Shown here: piece after piece, positions 19,963 through 31,370 of the stretch
How the letters are laid out: every line of letters starts with the position of its first letter
Numbering within the stretch: position 1 is the stretch's first letter
Source: Acanthosepion esculentum
Taxonomy: Eukaryota; Mollusca; Cephalopoda; Sepiida; Sepiidae
Length of the DNA: 64,000 bases
Assembly (NCBI GenBank): GCA_964036315.1
Contig: OZ038496.1
Span: forward strand, 15,182,423 to 15,246,422
Direction: 5' to 3'
Translations under genes and position numbers: made by a program
The notes under the pieces: generated by a model
Database searches by the model: none
Told to the model about the DNA's origin: nothing
What the model saw: only the letters and a program-made list of their open reading frames with translations

Positions 19963-20850
19963 TTAAGCATTTCACCCCAAGCAAGGCGGGAATGCCACTA
20001 GCACGCAAGTGATTACAGAGAGTGAGAGCAAGAGTAAAGAGGGGTGTTTGAGGAAAGGATATAGAGAAGGAGGGGGATCAGGATCAAGGCATCAGAAGAT
20101 GTCGATTGACATTACATTTGAATATTTGAAGATTATAACCACCAGGGAAGCCAGATACAAAGAGAATAACATAGGTGCCAAGACGGATCCTTGTCTTAGT
20201 CAGGACTGGAAATTACTAGCACTCAAGGGGTTACAGAGAGTGAGAGCAAGAGTAGAGAGGGGTGTTTGAGGAAAGGATATAGAGAAGGAGGGGGATCAGG
20301 ATCAAGGCATCAGAAGATGTCGATTGGCATTACATTTGAATATTTGAAGATTATAACCACCAGGGAAGCCAGATACAAAGAGAATAACATAGGTGCCAAG
20401 ACGGATCCTTGTCTTAGTCAGGACTGGAAATTACTAGCACGCAAGGGGTTACAGAGAGTGAGAGCAAGAGTAAAGAGGGGTGTTTGAGGAAAGGATATAG
20501 AGAAGGAGGGGAATCAAGAAGATCAGAAAATGTTGACTGACATTACATTTGAATACTTGAAGATTATAGCTATCATGGAACAAGTAAGAGGAAGGGAGTT
20601 CCACTGTCAGGAAGTGCGAGAGAAGAAGCTGTTGGAGTAAAAGAGGCAGTTACATTTAACTCTATCGACAGTGAAAGGGTGGGACAAAGATGCCAACCTA
20701 GTAACACGCTTACATTCATGCAGTTGGGGTACCAGTGAAAATATATCGTCAGAGCAGTTGCCATAAAAATATTTGTAGAAAGCGGAAGCCACATCACGTC
20801 TGTGAGAAAGTGACTATAGACGAGATGCCAGATCAAGACCTTTCCCATAT
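19963..20850 (-). pseudogene. LINE family A, 3' end with tandemly repeated tail
   Basis: On the minus strand 20850-20580 encodes LSHRRDVASAFYKYFYGN, then RVTRLASLSHPFTVDRVKCN and SNSFFSRTS in more than one frame. The 3' part is triplicated: a 218-bp unit recurs, with TTACAGAGAGTGAG (plus strand) at 20013, 20231 and 20449. The first two units carry a non-LINE insert (ACCACCAGGGAAGCCAGATA onward) that the third lacks. Confidence 0.8.
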
Positions 20851-21690
20851 TTAATAATCCAGTAAATATTAATAAATTTATGTATAAAAAATTGTTTTCA
20901 CATTTATTCCTTTATAAATTGGTCAATGATAAATATTGCATTGAATTAGTTCTAAGTGTATTAGTTTTTAGAATGTTGTAAATATAAAATGAATCTTGTG
21001 AATGAAAATTTAACAAATTCTCATGAACAAAAAAAATGTATAAATTCACTTTCATCGTTTGTTTAGGTTTTATTCCAATTTTAAACATCGCTTTTTAAAA
21101 AAATAAACAATGCTGAGGAGTGAAGATAGTTAAAAAAAACTGTTATGGTGGGTAAAACTTCTTTTTTGACACGTCTTATTGTGGGCACATTTATCCATTT
21201 TTGCCATTTTCTGATTCTTGGTAAATGAAATACTCCTATGTTGGTGTTCTCCCCTTTGCACACATAAGACGCAACCCACGCCCTCACGAAAGATTGGAAA
21301 GAGCGCAATGCCCGCTCACAAAGCAACACAATGAAAGATAAACGCGACGCCGAGAATTAAGTACGCCAACCCTGTTTCCTATATTATATGTAGATGTTTT
21401 ATTTGGGGCTTCGCTTGCTCATCCGAGTGGGTAAGTAGCTGATAATTGGTCTATGTCATCTCTTCCTTCTATCTTCTCGCCTATCTACTCATCCCAATGT
21501 GGTGTCTACGAATGGAGGCTTCGGAACCACGCCACGGAGACGTCCGTCACCCGCCAAGGGTGAACCAGAACTCTCTCCGATCTTAAACGTGACAGTTAAT
21601 ATAAACTCGCATCCGGATATACCCTATTTCCGTTTTTTCTCACTTGATCCCCGAAATTCCTTCGTCCATTCCTTTACTTCCGCGTTAACC
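20851..21690. other. Unassigned DNA
   Basis: AT-rich left part; 21300-21690 is more balanced in composition but has no recognised coding similarity. Confidence 0.4.
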
Positions 21691-21699
21691 ATCGGTTAA

Positions 21700-22895
21700 A
21701 ATGGATGCCGCTTAGAAGACCAAAGTTTAAAAGGAAAATCCGCTGGTCTATCGAACAGAAACACTTGACATAAAACCACATCTTCCCCTTCTACGTGGGT
21801 GTCCATATTATCATACCTTTCAAAGGATTGAAAATAAGAAATAATCTAATGAAGTAAGATCTGGTGATTAGGGTGGATTGTCTCTACACTCAAACCCCAA
21901 ATTCTTCCAAATCTACGTCTTGATAGCCGTTTTCGACTAAACACTTTAACGTTTCCCTTAATTAGATACATCACCTTGATCAGAAAAGAATAAATAAATA
22001 AATGAAAACTTGTGAGGTCAGGTGACGCTATGTCGGACTTTAGAAGTTTCTGCTTGCAGCCTTATATAAGTAGATCAACAGTTAGATTGAATAAAACAGC
22101 AACGATCCGCCCAACGAGTCAAGTTAGTAGCAGTCGCTCGGCGGAAGTAAGAAGAAGCAGCGCATGGACATACGGGCAACCTACTTACCCCCAGAGAGAA
22201 TACTAGGGACGACTGGAAAATCGGCTGGCGAATAAATAACAAAGTCCTTGAAGACAGGATTCGTGTTTTCATTTCTTTTCGTTGATTTCCATTTCCGTTC
22301 GCTTGTGAACGTGCAGTGAGCATTTCCCAGCTTTTACGCACATCGACGAAGTCGGGACGAAGAAACGCTATATGGGGTGGGGTAATTTGTTCGCCCGTCA
22401 AAAGTAGAGAGAGAAGCCCTGTTGTATGTTCCCAAGAAAACTGTGGCGCTGACCTTTCCCGTTGAAAACAAGCCGTCAGGAAATTTCGAGTCTCATTCAC
22501 TGCTTGGGCTGTTGTTTGGATTCCGTGTTAAAGTGTTGTGATCATGTTTCATCCACAGTAAGAAATTGTTCCTAAGATGATCACTAGATCGCTGAATATG
22601 CCACAAAATCAACTTGGTGTATTCCGCTTTCTATCAATTCGTCTAGGCATTCCAAACATTTTGGCACCCGATTGGTTGGCAATTACTGCATATCCAACAA
22701 CTCATGAATGCTTTTCCAATCATCTCCGGTTTCTCAAAGATTCTTATGGCCGAGATTGGTCGATCTGCTAAAATGATGTCACGCACAGGATCAGCAATTT
22801 CAGAAGTTGACATCATTAAAAGGCTCCCAAAATGTGCGTCACATTGAATCTGAAAAGCTCTACATTTTATTGAGTGATTTTTATGGCTTATCAAC
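21700..22895 (-). pseudogene. Mariner (Mos1-like) transposase pseudogene
   Basis: Read on the minus strand. 22894-22643: EIADPVRDIILADRPISAIR (DNA-binding domain), broken by frameshifts. Near 22600-22450: FLTVDET (first catalytic Asp), a stop, TESKQQPKQ, a stop, STGKVSATVF. Near 21900: GFECRDNPP, a stop, SPDLTSLDYFLF, which carries the third Asp of the mariner DD34D triad. Length and order fit a full 1.2-kb mariner gene with many stops and shifts. The second Asp region (about 21960-22250) is not recognisable. Confidence 0.8.
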
Positions 22896-22995
22896 CTCTT
22901 GAAGATTATTTAAAGCCAGAAAATATTTTTTAGATTGTAAGAAATTTTTGGCGATAATAATGATTTATAGCTCCAACTAACTAACCCATAGTAGG
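22875..22995 (-). mobile_element. 5S/tRNA SINE body fragment
   Basis: Matches the 3' body of the SINEs at 56090-56466 and 60895-61257: GATTATTTAAAGCCAGAAAA, then GATAATAATGATT, then TAACCCATAG. Head missing. Confidence 0.7.
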
Positions 22996-23097
22996 GGCAC
23001 TGTGCATATTTTCAGGAAAGTATTGTCTGTCTGAGATCCTTATTGCGACTTGACAGACAACTTAATGTACCAGAGGTATTCAAAAACTTACACTGTG

Positions 23098-23106
23098 TGA
23101 CATAAC

Positions 23107-23138
<32 letters not shown>
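23098..23138. repeat. (TAA)n microsatellite
   Basis: About 13 TAA/ATA trinucleotides. Confidence 0.9.
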
Positions 23139-23139
<1 letters not shown>

Positions 23140-23261
23140 GTGTCATAGATACTCTTCAAACATGTTCTTTAAATAAGCTTTGGTATCAAGATCTGTAAAA
23201 AATGAAATAAAACGAAATAAACGAAAATACTTTTAATACAACCTGATATATCTTTTTAATT

Positions 23262-23612
23262 GGCTGATTCGTTTTCTACAGATTATCAACCTTTTTCAGG
23301 TTATTTAAAGCCAGAAAACATTTTTAGATTGTAACAGTTTTTTTTTAGATAATAATGGTCTTGTGATACAAGTCTTACTAATTAACCCATAACTGGGGGA
23401 GAATAGGTAAATTTCAGTCGGATGTGTTATATTTACTTAGGTGCAAATACACTTGGGAAATTTATGAATCCACCTCCTCTCCCCCAACTATGGATTAATT
23501 AGTAGGATCTGTATCAGTAAATCATTATTATCTCTGATTTTTTTTTTATAGTCTAAAATTATTGTTTGGTTTTAAATAAATTGTAAAAATGTTGATAAGC
23601 CGTAAAATGCAA
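23262..23612. mobile_element. Two SINE bodies in inverted orientation
   Basis: 23262-23400 carries the body in the same orientation as 22875-22995 (TTATTTAAAGCCAGAAAACA, TAACCCATAACTGGGGGAG). 23480-23612 carries its inverted copy (CTCCCCCAACTATGG, ATCAGTAAATCATTATTATC, GATAAGCCGTAAAA). The pair can fold on itself. Confidence 0.75.
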
Positions 23613-23901
23613 ATAAATAACATCCTAAAAATTTGGGTAAAATGTTAAAACTTTTTTCGTTTTTTATTTTGAAAGACGGGTTTCTTGCTTTGAGGGAGAT
23701 ACTTGATAAAGAAAAATCTGCCTTTCAACATGGTTCCTCTACAAGGGAGACACGGTATCGAACACGGCCAGAGAGCGCATTTCCTTTATTAAGTCTCTCG
23801 AATGCACAAACCGGTAGACATAAATTTATAGTATTTAAAGAAAAAGCTGAGGTGCCTGCTCAACCTGTGCATCAACTAAATATAACGTTTAATGTAATAA
23901 G

Positions 23902-23986
<85 letters not shown>
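23902..23986. repeat. (TA)n-(TG)n-(GA)n microsatellite
   Basis: Three dinucleotide tracts in series. Confidence 0.95.
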
Positions 23987-24159
23987 TGTTGATACAGTTA
24001 TGAGGTGAATTTTAATCTGAAATTTTCACTGAATAATAAACAATTTATGTGATCTGCACAAATACAATGACTTAAGTGAATTGACAAGATAGAAAACGCT
24101 GAAAAATATCTATTGGGTAAAGTAAATATTTTCTTAACCTTAGGCTACGGATTCCTTAG

Positions 24160-24160
24160 T

Positions 24161-24206
<46 letters not shown>

Positions 24207-24216
24207 CTGAATTGAC

Positions 24217-24263
<47 letters not shown>
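24160..24263. repeat. (GATA)n block with TCTGAATTGACAT core
   Basis: Two GATA runs joined by TCTGAATTGACAT. An almost identical arrangement (TCTGAACTGACAT) is at 26048-26126. Confidence 0.95.
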
Positions 24264-24299
24264 CCTTACTGTTCTTTGCATTCCTTCTTGTTGAAAATC

Positions 24300-25380
24300 T
24301 TCTTCTGTAGTTCGACTTTTTAAGAATTCAGGCCAACCATCTGATCCTTCTAACTATCGACCTGTTACCCTTCTACCTTTATTTGGCAAAGTACTAAAGG
24401 CTCTAATTAACTTTGAATTGGTTAAGCTTCTTACCTTGCAGGGTCTTCTTTTAGATAAGCAATATAGTTTTCAATTTTCAACTGCTGATGCATTTACGAT
24501 TATTGTTAAAAGTGACTATCAAGCTATAGATAAGAAAGGTGAAGCTCGGACTGTTGCTTTGGACACATCTCGAAGGCATTTGACAGGGTTTGACAGGGTT
24601 TGGCATGCTGCTCTTCTTCACAAGTTGAAAGGTTACGGTATTTCTGAACGAAATTTGTAACTGATTCGGCGTTTCTTATCAAATCATGAAATGAAAGTTG
24701 TCTTGAATGGCTACTCTTCTAGATCTTTTAGCATTAACGCAGGTATCCCCAGAGCTCTATGATTGAACCTACGTTGTTCTTAAATTTAATCAACGACCTT
24801 CCTGGTGTCATAAGTTCAGAACTCTGCATCTATACTGACGTCACAATTATTTACCCTTGTCTTAATAGTAAGTCTGATTGGTTTAATATGGTCAAATGGA
24901 GAGTTGATATAGAAAATGACTTACAATCTGTTGTTAATGGGACAAGGAATGGTTTGTTAATTTTAACGCCCCCAATACGAAACTGCTCTCTTTTAATCGT
25001 CTGAGAGAATCCTTTACGCCTTCCATCAATGTGGCTGATGCTAACCTCCAGGAGGGTGACACATAACGTTTTCCGCTGATATGAAGTGAAATTATTATAT
25101 TGAATCAATTGCCGGTTTCCTTTCGAAAGTGGTTCGAATGACTCCTTGCTTTGAATACCATAGATATTTAAAGATACTTGATTCAAAGAAGAATCTGCAA
25201 TGTTATTGGTCCTTACCTGGGATCTCGGCTTCAGTCACTTTCAGTACTTTCTGGTGTACTTTCTTATAGTACTTAAACTTTATGAATTTAAGAACTAGAT
25301 TATCAACAATGTTTTATCATTTTACAGAAATTGCTCGATTTAACCGTAAATTCTAATTATTGCCATATTTACGACGTTGT
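24300..25380 (+). pseudogene. LINE reverse transcriptase remnant (family A-like)
   Basis: Reads SDPSNYRPVTLLPLFGKVLK (RT start), then GFDRVWHAALLHKLKGYGIS, a stop, RRFLSNHEMKVVLNG, INAG then PQSS after a shift, FLNLINDLPG and YTDVTIIYPC. The catalytic Y/F-A-D-D is altered to Y-T-D-V. It then continues into WKDYIESIA and the C-terminal region, heavily decayed. Inactive. Confidence 0.85.
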
Positions 25381-25790
25381 ACGCTCATTCGGATTTCGTA
25401 CTAAAGGTAGATTGTTCTGGATATCTCAGTTATCTCCCTTTAACTCAACTCTTCAAGTTTTTGTTCACCGCTGTAGTAGCCAGGTATTGAACATACAACA
25501 CTTTGGGTCAATTCACTGGATCCAAACAACGCTTTTATCCAGTGGGCCATATGTCCTTGAGGACATCAGTGTATGAATTTTGGGGATTATAAACTTAATG
25601 TAAAGGAAAATAATTGAGACAATATACCACAGTAAGGAAATAAAGCTTTCAGTTCGAAATGCCACTCACCTGAAGAAGGCTGGAGCGTGCAATAGCCGAA
25701 ACGTCGTGAATAAGGCAATAAACATGAGGACAATGTAAATAATTACAATTCGAACAATGTAAATAATTACAATACCTCATCTCAGAAATA
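25381..25790 (-). mobile_element. tRNA-derived SINE (family S), rearranged
   Basis: The block around 25480-25632 is the inverted copy of the SINE start at 63040-63180 (minus: TACACTGATGTCCTCAAGGA and the tRNA-like segment). It is followed on the plus strand by the other end of the family, CCTGAAGAAGGCTGGAGCG then GCCGAAACGTCGTGAAT. The two parts are in opposite orientation, so this locus is a fold-back or rearranged copy. Confidence 0.65.
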
Positions 25791-25794
25791 TAGA

Positions 25795-26045
25795 CAGATA
25801 ACAGTTCCTTCTATCGTACTTCTCGCTTGTGGAACTCACTTCCGGCTTCTTGCTTCCCAATCAACTTTGATTTTCAAAAATTTAAATGCGATGTCAGTCG
25901 TCATCTTCTGTTTTTTTTGGGGGGGGGGGGGGGTTTTTTTTCTCTCTCCTTAATAGTGTTCTTTTTTATTCTCTAACACTCAGTAACCCCTTGCGTCCTA
26001 GTGGCTTAATTCCCTTGCTTGGGGGGGGAATGATTAATAAAAAAA
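25795..26045 (+). pseudogene. LINE family A, 3' end
   Basis: SFYRTSRLWNSLPASCFPIN, then DFQKFKCDVSR, a G-run at about 25919-25933, and the tail AACCCCTTGCGTCCTAGTGG and CCCTTGCTTGGGG. A GATA block follows immediately. Confidence 0.8.
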
Positions 26046-26047
26046 AT

Positions 26048-26086
<39 letters not shown>

Positions 26087-26126
26087 CTGAACTGACATAG
26101 ATAGATAGATAGATAGATAGATAGAT
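26048..26126. repeat. (GATA)n block with TCTGAACTGACAT core
   Basis: Near-duplicate of the block at 24160-24263, here placed directly after a LINE 3' tail. Confidence 0.95.
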
Positions 26127-26818
26127 GCATGCGTGCATATTATAGATTTTAAAAGTTACGAATGTTAAAGAGTTAAAAGATCATTTAGCGCCATCTGACC
26201 GAGAAGAAATGACATAAACTTGAAAAAATTCAAATTCGGCACCGATTACTAGGGTCGACGAGAAGCAAGTCTTTTCTCTCAGTCACCGAGAATGACTAAA
26301 AATAGACAGGAAAAGATGGCCAATCAAAGCTAGCAAACCAGCAAAGCTAACAAAATAATACTATGTCGAATCTTAAGATATTTATGGCAAAATTTTGGCG
26401 TATGTTCCCCTTTCCGAAATTTATGTGTGCCTGCAAATATTTTTATTTATAAATACATTTACAGGTATGTACGAATACCCAGATGTTATGGTAGGTTAAT
26501 TGCTTATTAGATTAGTGAGTTGGTAGGTATATGAGGTCGGTACGTCGAATGAGAAGTTAGGTAGGTCGCTTTGAAAGCAAAGACAAATAATTCAATGAAT
26601 TAATTCCTAACTTACCACTGCTGAATATAATTCTTGACGGACATGATATCTGAATGCTTAAGAAACATTCATTTATAGAGAATTATTAATTATATTTTGT
26701 GTCATGAGGTGAAATTTTCCCCATATTTTATCAGTTCATCAGTAGTTTTGTTTTATCTTGCATACCGGGAGCTACCCTACCCCTACTGCTTGGGCATTTA
26801 TATAGTCTCTGCCTTGGA
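26127..26818. repeat. Mostly unassigned; right part is an interspersed repeat
   Basis: 26127-26590 holds nothing I recognise. 26610-26818 (CTTACCACTGCTGAATATAA, CCCCATATTTTATCAGTTCA, GGGCATTTATATAGTCTCTG) recurs with changes at 27825-27935 and 28184-28235, so it is a dispersed repeat of unknown type. Confidence 0.55.
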
Positions 26819-26921
26819 CATACATACATACATACATACATACATACATACATACATACATACATACATACATACATACATACATACATACATACATACA
26901 TACATACATACATACATACAT
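26819..26921. repeat. (CATA)n microsatellite
   Basis: About 26 uninterrupted tetranucleotides. Confidence 0.97.
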
Positions 26922-26927
26922 AGGAAA

Positions 26928-27190
26928 CACGGTGGAGTAATGGATAGCGGCTCGGATTGAGGAATCAGTGAGCAGAGTTCGAATTCCAGTCGAATCCATT
27001 ACATTCACATTACGACCTAATACCCTTGGGAAAGGGTATTAGGTCGTAATGTCATAGGCCTCTTCTTCTCCCCCCAGCTATAGGTAAATAACAGGTCTAC
27101 CGCAGAAAGCAATGGCAAAAAAATTTGCCTCGTCAGTCGTGTATCGAAAGCGTGTGTCACGCATGGCACATAACTGACTGATGCCTTAGC
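26928..27190 (+). mobile_element. tRNA-derived SINE, plus copy
   Basis: Head: GGTGGAGTAATGGATAGCGG (box A region) and AGAGTTCGAATTCCAGTCG (box B). Within it, 27011-27046 is a tight hairpin (ACGACCTAATACCC/GGGTATTAGGTCGT). The body shares AGGTCTACCGCAGAAAG and GCCTCGTCAGTCGTGTATCG with the minus copy at 7571-7885. Confidence 0.8.
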
Positions 27191-27239
27191 TATGTGTAGT
27201 ACGCACTGATAATTTTTAACTTGTGTTTCTTCTTCTTCT

Positions 27240-27530
27240 ATGTGTTGTGTCCCTTCAGGACGTGGGAGATCATGGCTCTTCACAATTTCCTATCCTTTGT
27301 AGCCCTTAGTCAAAGTTTATATTTTTGTTACCTCTCCTAATCACTGCTCTGCCAACCATTTATGCAAGCTCGTTGTGTACATGGTACTCTGCTTTCCTCT
27401 GCCCCTCTTTCTTTTATATGTTCTGTGAGTGTCAAATTTTCCAAGCCCTCTTTCCTCATTATGTATCCTACGAATTTCAACTATTTCTGATTATATGTAT
27501 AAGTGTCCTTTTTGTTTCCATTTTACATTT
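27240..27530 (-). pseudogene. LINE family B, C-terminal fragment
   Basis: Minus strand reads KRKRGRGKQSTMYTTSLHKW and EIVKSHDLPRPEGTQH in broken frames, matching the better preserved copy at 33065-33450 (GKRDQRWQRATYLTSF). Family B is distinct from family A. Confidence 0.65.
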
Positions 27531-27549
27531 GTAAATAAAAACAACGTAC

Positions 27550-27738
27550 AGATCCTTTCACCTTTCATTCCTATCTGCTTTCGCTCCAAATTTTCTGTAA
27601 CCCCCTTGCCTTGATCGATCCACTATCTTTCTCCACATCCTCTCCTTTACCACTCCTATCTGCTCTTCCTCCAAACCTTCTGTAACCCCTTGCGTGCTAG
27701 TGGCTTCCAGCCTTGCTTGGGCTGATAAGCTTAAAAAA
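27550..27738 (+). mobile_element. LINE family A 3' tail only (duplicated tail)
   Basis: Two tandem versions of the tail block: TTCATTCCTATCTGCTTTCG ... GTAACCCCCTTGCCTTGATC, then CACTCCTATCTGCTCTTCC ... GTAACCCCTTGCGTGCTAGT, ending in GGCTGATAAGCTTAAAAAAA. The same double tail follows the LINE at 44717-45433. Strongly 5'-truncated insertion. Confidence 0.8.
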
Positions 27739-28653
27739 AAAAAGAAGATAATTCTAAAAATGGTCAATAATCAAAATGTTTTGATTAGATTAAAAATGCT
27801 CCGGTTAAAGGAAGTTGCTATGAAGTGACATTTCCTCCATATTTTATCAGTCCGGCTGTAATCGTTTAGCTCGTATACCGAGAGCTACTCTAGCCTTACT
27901 GCGTAGGCATTTATATAGTTTATGCCTTATCTATGCTAATTAGTGAAAAAAGATACTCGCAAAGTTGTTAAATTTAGCTTTGTCTAGTCATACTTAAAGA
28001 GTTATTTATATCAACATTTACATATCTTCACAAGACCCGTAAGCCATTAGGGTCAAAAGAACACCAAATATATATCAGCCATAGCAATGTGTCCAGGGCA
28101 AGATAACCTGACAGTGTCCATCCCTCTTCAAGCTGGTTTTGAATTCCGAGTTTTCTTTCTTTCAAAGAAAGCCAATACCTCACTTACCACTACCGAATGT
28201 TACTTCTTGACGAACGTAATATATGAATGCAGTAGTGCACTGCAATTTTGGTTACAAAAGGAAAATAAAAGTTACCCCCCTTGAACTATGAAAGCAACGA
28301 TAATGGCTATTATAATATATTAATATATATTTTTAACCTCGCATAATCTGGCAACCCTGAATCTAAGCTCAACGAAAAATCGTTCCCTGTGCCTAACTTT
28401 ACTAGGGCTTTTGAATGAGCTATGAATCATTGAAATCGGACCAGTGGAAGCGGAGGAGTTGCTTGGACACACACACGCACAAACACACATACATACACTG
28501 TACTTTATATGTAAGATATGTTGTATCACGAAGTGGAATTTCCCCCCGTATTTTACCAGTCCAGTGGTAGTCGTTTATCTCACATACCAAGATGGTATTT
28601 AGCTGTAGGTCAATATCGCAACGCCATGTGACGCAAGAATAGTATTTCTGAAA
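27739..28653. repeat. Dispersed repeat remnants, otherwise unassigned
   Basis: 27825-27935, 28184-28235 and 28530-28600 carry pieces of the repeat at 26610-26818. No coding sequence recognised. Confidence 0.5.
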
Positions 28654-29010
28654 TTATTTATAGAAAAGGCACAGGGAGGCAACCTTACGATGGTTGGAAA
28701 TTTGAGATGTAAGGTCAGGACCAATAATATTGCTGATTCTTCTTTGGGTTTTATCAAGGATCTCTAGATATATAGCAGGAGCACCGGACCATATATGGCA
28801 GCAATATTCTAAGCATTGGTGAATGGTAGATTTATAGATATCTAAGATAAATTCTGGAGAGAAAAACTGTCTAGCACGACACAGTGAACCAACTTTCTTA
28901 GCTGCAGACCTAGCAATGGATTCAATATAGTCTTTCCACATGTCAGTCGAGAATGTTAGCCCGAGATGACACAACGAGTCACTCTCCTGAAGGTTAGCAT
29001 CAGCCATGCT
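28654..29010 (-). pseudogene. LINE family A, ORF2 C-terminal fragment
   Basis: Clean frame of about 117 codons: [88 protein letters not shown] and VASLCLFYK. This is the region after the RT domain. The fragment stops before the 3' tail, unusual for a LINE insertion and indicating later rearrangement. No stop within it, so it is relatively young or lucky. Confidence 0.85.
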
Positions 29011-29339
29011 GAACAGAATTAGATAGATGCATACTTATCCCAATGTTCCTTTCCGCAGATATGAACTCAACAGACGGGGCAGGGTTTTGAACTTGGCTCG
29101 CCGATTCTTCAGTCCATGGTGACAAACGTTACACCGCACGCACATCCATTCTGAACGATTTTGCCTATTTTTTTTTTCTAAACTTCGTCCAATAAAAGTC
29201 ACTATAAAATAAAAGTTGAGGGTCACTGTAAAAATATTTACAGTGATTGAGGTGTGTGATATGAATGAAAGTCGAGATGATAGGTAGTTGTTACAGTCAG
29301 TACTTCTAAAAGCCGTGACAACCAAAAATTTAAAATATA

Positions 29340-29400
29340 TATTTTATAAAGCAATTCAAAACAAACAAGGTGATAATGCCACTAAGACGCAAAGTGATTT
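29340..29400 (-). mobile_element. LINE family A tail fragment
   Basis: Minus-strand tail block (plus: ACAAGGTGATAATGCCACTA, GACGCAAAGTGATTTT). It is separated from the ORF fragment at 29740-29935 by a different repeat. Confidence 0.65.
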
Positions 29401-29738
29401 TAATGTCTCAGGTCACTGCTAGTTCGATGAGCTTGGGTTTTACTGGGTCCGATACTTTTACAGTAATGGCAAGACTTCATAAATATCTACCCCCGTTGTT
29501 CAATGACAGCTAAGCACCTGACTAGTTCCCTCCACATATGTTGGTTGAAAGACGGTTTCATTCTTTCACACGTAACGTCTGTAAACCTGACGGAGCCCGT
29601 CCCTCTCCAGCTCAAACCACAGCCAACTTGGTCACGGCCGTTGATTATATCGGAGGAACCCTCCGCTTTGTTTCTTGTCTTCAATCTAGGAAACTGTTGT
29701 AGCATAGCTACGGATGATAATGGGTATGTCCCCATTCA
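29401..29738 (+). repeat. Dispersed repeat of unknown class (copy 1)
   Basis: 29578-29680 (GTAAACCTGACGGAGCCCGT, CTCCAGCTCAAACCACAGCC, GGAGGAACCCTCCGCTTTG) is a diverged match to the minus strand of 40760-40880. The shared reading PVPLQLKPQP / PIPLQVRPQP suggests that the repeat once had a coding frame. It splits a LINE family A copy. Confidence 0.55.
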
Positions 29739-29739
29739 C

Positions 29740-29940
29740 ATTCAGACATGAGGCTATTGGAGTAGAAGAGACTGCTGCATTTAACAGTTTTGACAGTGAA
29801 AGGGTGTGAGCGAGATGCTAGCCTAGTAGAACGCTTAAATTCATGAAGTTTGGGAACCAGCGAAAGCAGCTCCTTGGAGCAGTTACCATGAAAGTATTTG
29901 TAAAAAAGACAGAGGGAGACGACGGCAGCTAGAAATGTAA
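29740..29940 (-). pseudogene. LINE family A, ORF2 fragment
   Basis: VVSLCLFYKYFHGNCSKELL, SLVPKLHEFKRSTRLASRSH and PFTVKTVKCSSLFYSNS in one frame. It continues the region missing from 28654-29010, but from another copy. Confidence 0.85.
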
Positions 29941-30239
29941 TAAAACTACTTATACTTCTTGATTTCACATTAAAATGCAATATTCAAGAGACGAATATAA
30001 AACAATTTGCAAAAGTTCCACTGAGCAACACGTAAAAGTAAAAAAAATGGCTTCAAGATTCAGTCGGATAAATTTATAAAGAAAAAAATGACGGAAAATG
30101 ATTTGTACTGAAGTTAGGATCAGACTGACTCAGATAGAAAAAACAATTGCCATAATGTGCCATTATGCAAACGGTCGTATTCCACGCAGGCGCACACCCT
30201 GACATAATATTTATTTCTGATGGTACAGAAATTTTGGCA
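29941..30239. other. Unassigned DNA
   Basis: Nothing recognised. Confidence 0.4.
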
Positions 30240-31370
30240 CACGTCCGAAAAGGGGGAGGAGGAGAGGCTGGTCATCATTAGCTGTCCTAGTCCTAGTTAA
30301 TCCGAATCACGACTCATTCATTCATTAGAATTTACTCATTCACCGCAAGAACTTATCCATCAACTCTCAATCTTACATACACCAAAATACCGCATATTTG
30401 CAGGGGACCTACAAATACAACCAACAAAACAACCCAGGATATAAAAATTCTGAAGTCCATAAAATCCAAAAAGATATAAAAATTTCATGATACATGAAAT
30501 GATGGTGGTGGGGATGAACCCAGAAAACAAATTCAAAATGTTACACAAATAAAACTAACAAAAAAATTTTTTTAGTAGGACCCACCCACCCCTCAAAATA
30601 TTAAGAGTGGCCGCTGTATTCTGCTGATAGACAGAATCAAGAAGCACAGCATACCCTTTCATGTTTCATGAATTTTTTATATATATACGAACATTACAAA
30701 TTTTTAATCCATGGGGTGTTTTGTAGGACCCTTGTGTATATGTGGTATTTGGTGTGTGCAGGATTGAAAGGTGATGGATGAGTTCTTGTGGTGAATGTGT
30801 AATTGTAATGAATGAATGGGTCATCTCCCCACTTCCTCTTCGGCCTTGTGCCAAAATTTTGTATTTTTACAAGAATAAATAATTACCCTGATATTGCAGC
30901 GTGATCTGCATTGGCTTTATTTTATATTTGTAAGAATCATTGTGATTGGTCTACATTTTCAGTCATTTTATCTCCTTACTTTAGATTATTCCGAGATTTA
31001 TTATAAAAAGATACAATTATGGCACAGGGCGTTAAAATAATGGAAATCGGTTGAGGCTGGTCATCCCTGATAATCTTATACCTATCTAATCCGATTCACG
31101 ACCCATTCACTCATTACAATTTGCACATTCGCCATAATAACTCATCTGTCATCAATCAATCCTCCATATGCCATAACGCCACATACTCTCAGGGGAACTT
31201 ACAAAAATGCACCCCATGATATAAAAATTTGATGATAATAAAAGTTCAATACATAAAATCGAATGGTTGACAATGAGAGGAGAGGGGGTGAACCCCAAAA
31301 CAAACTAAAATATCAAATCAAAGTAAAATAATATAACTGATGTTAGTAGGACCCGTCCATCCCTCAAAAT
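30240..31370. repeat. Three related segments, two inverted and one direct
   Basis: 30270-30600 (ATTCACGACTCATT..., ACTTATCCATCAACTCTCAA, GTAGGACCCACCCACCCCTC) recurs directly at 31050-31370 (GATTCACGACCCATTCACTC, GTAGGACCCGTCCATCCCTC). Part of it recurs inverted at about 30690-30830 (GTGATGGATGAGTTCTTGTG, AATGAATGAATGGGTC). No coding frame. Class unknown. Confidence 0.75.

Noticed and set aside
22075..22500. A 141-codon minus-strand frame as an independent gene
   Set aside because: Its N-terminal part reads through the mariner pseudogene in a shifted frame; mariner motifs are in neighbouring frames.
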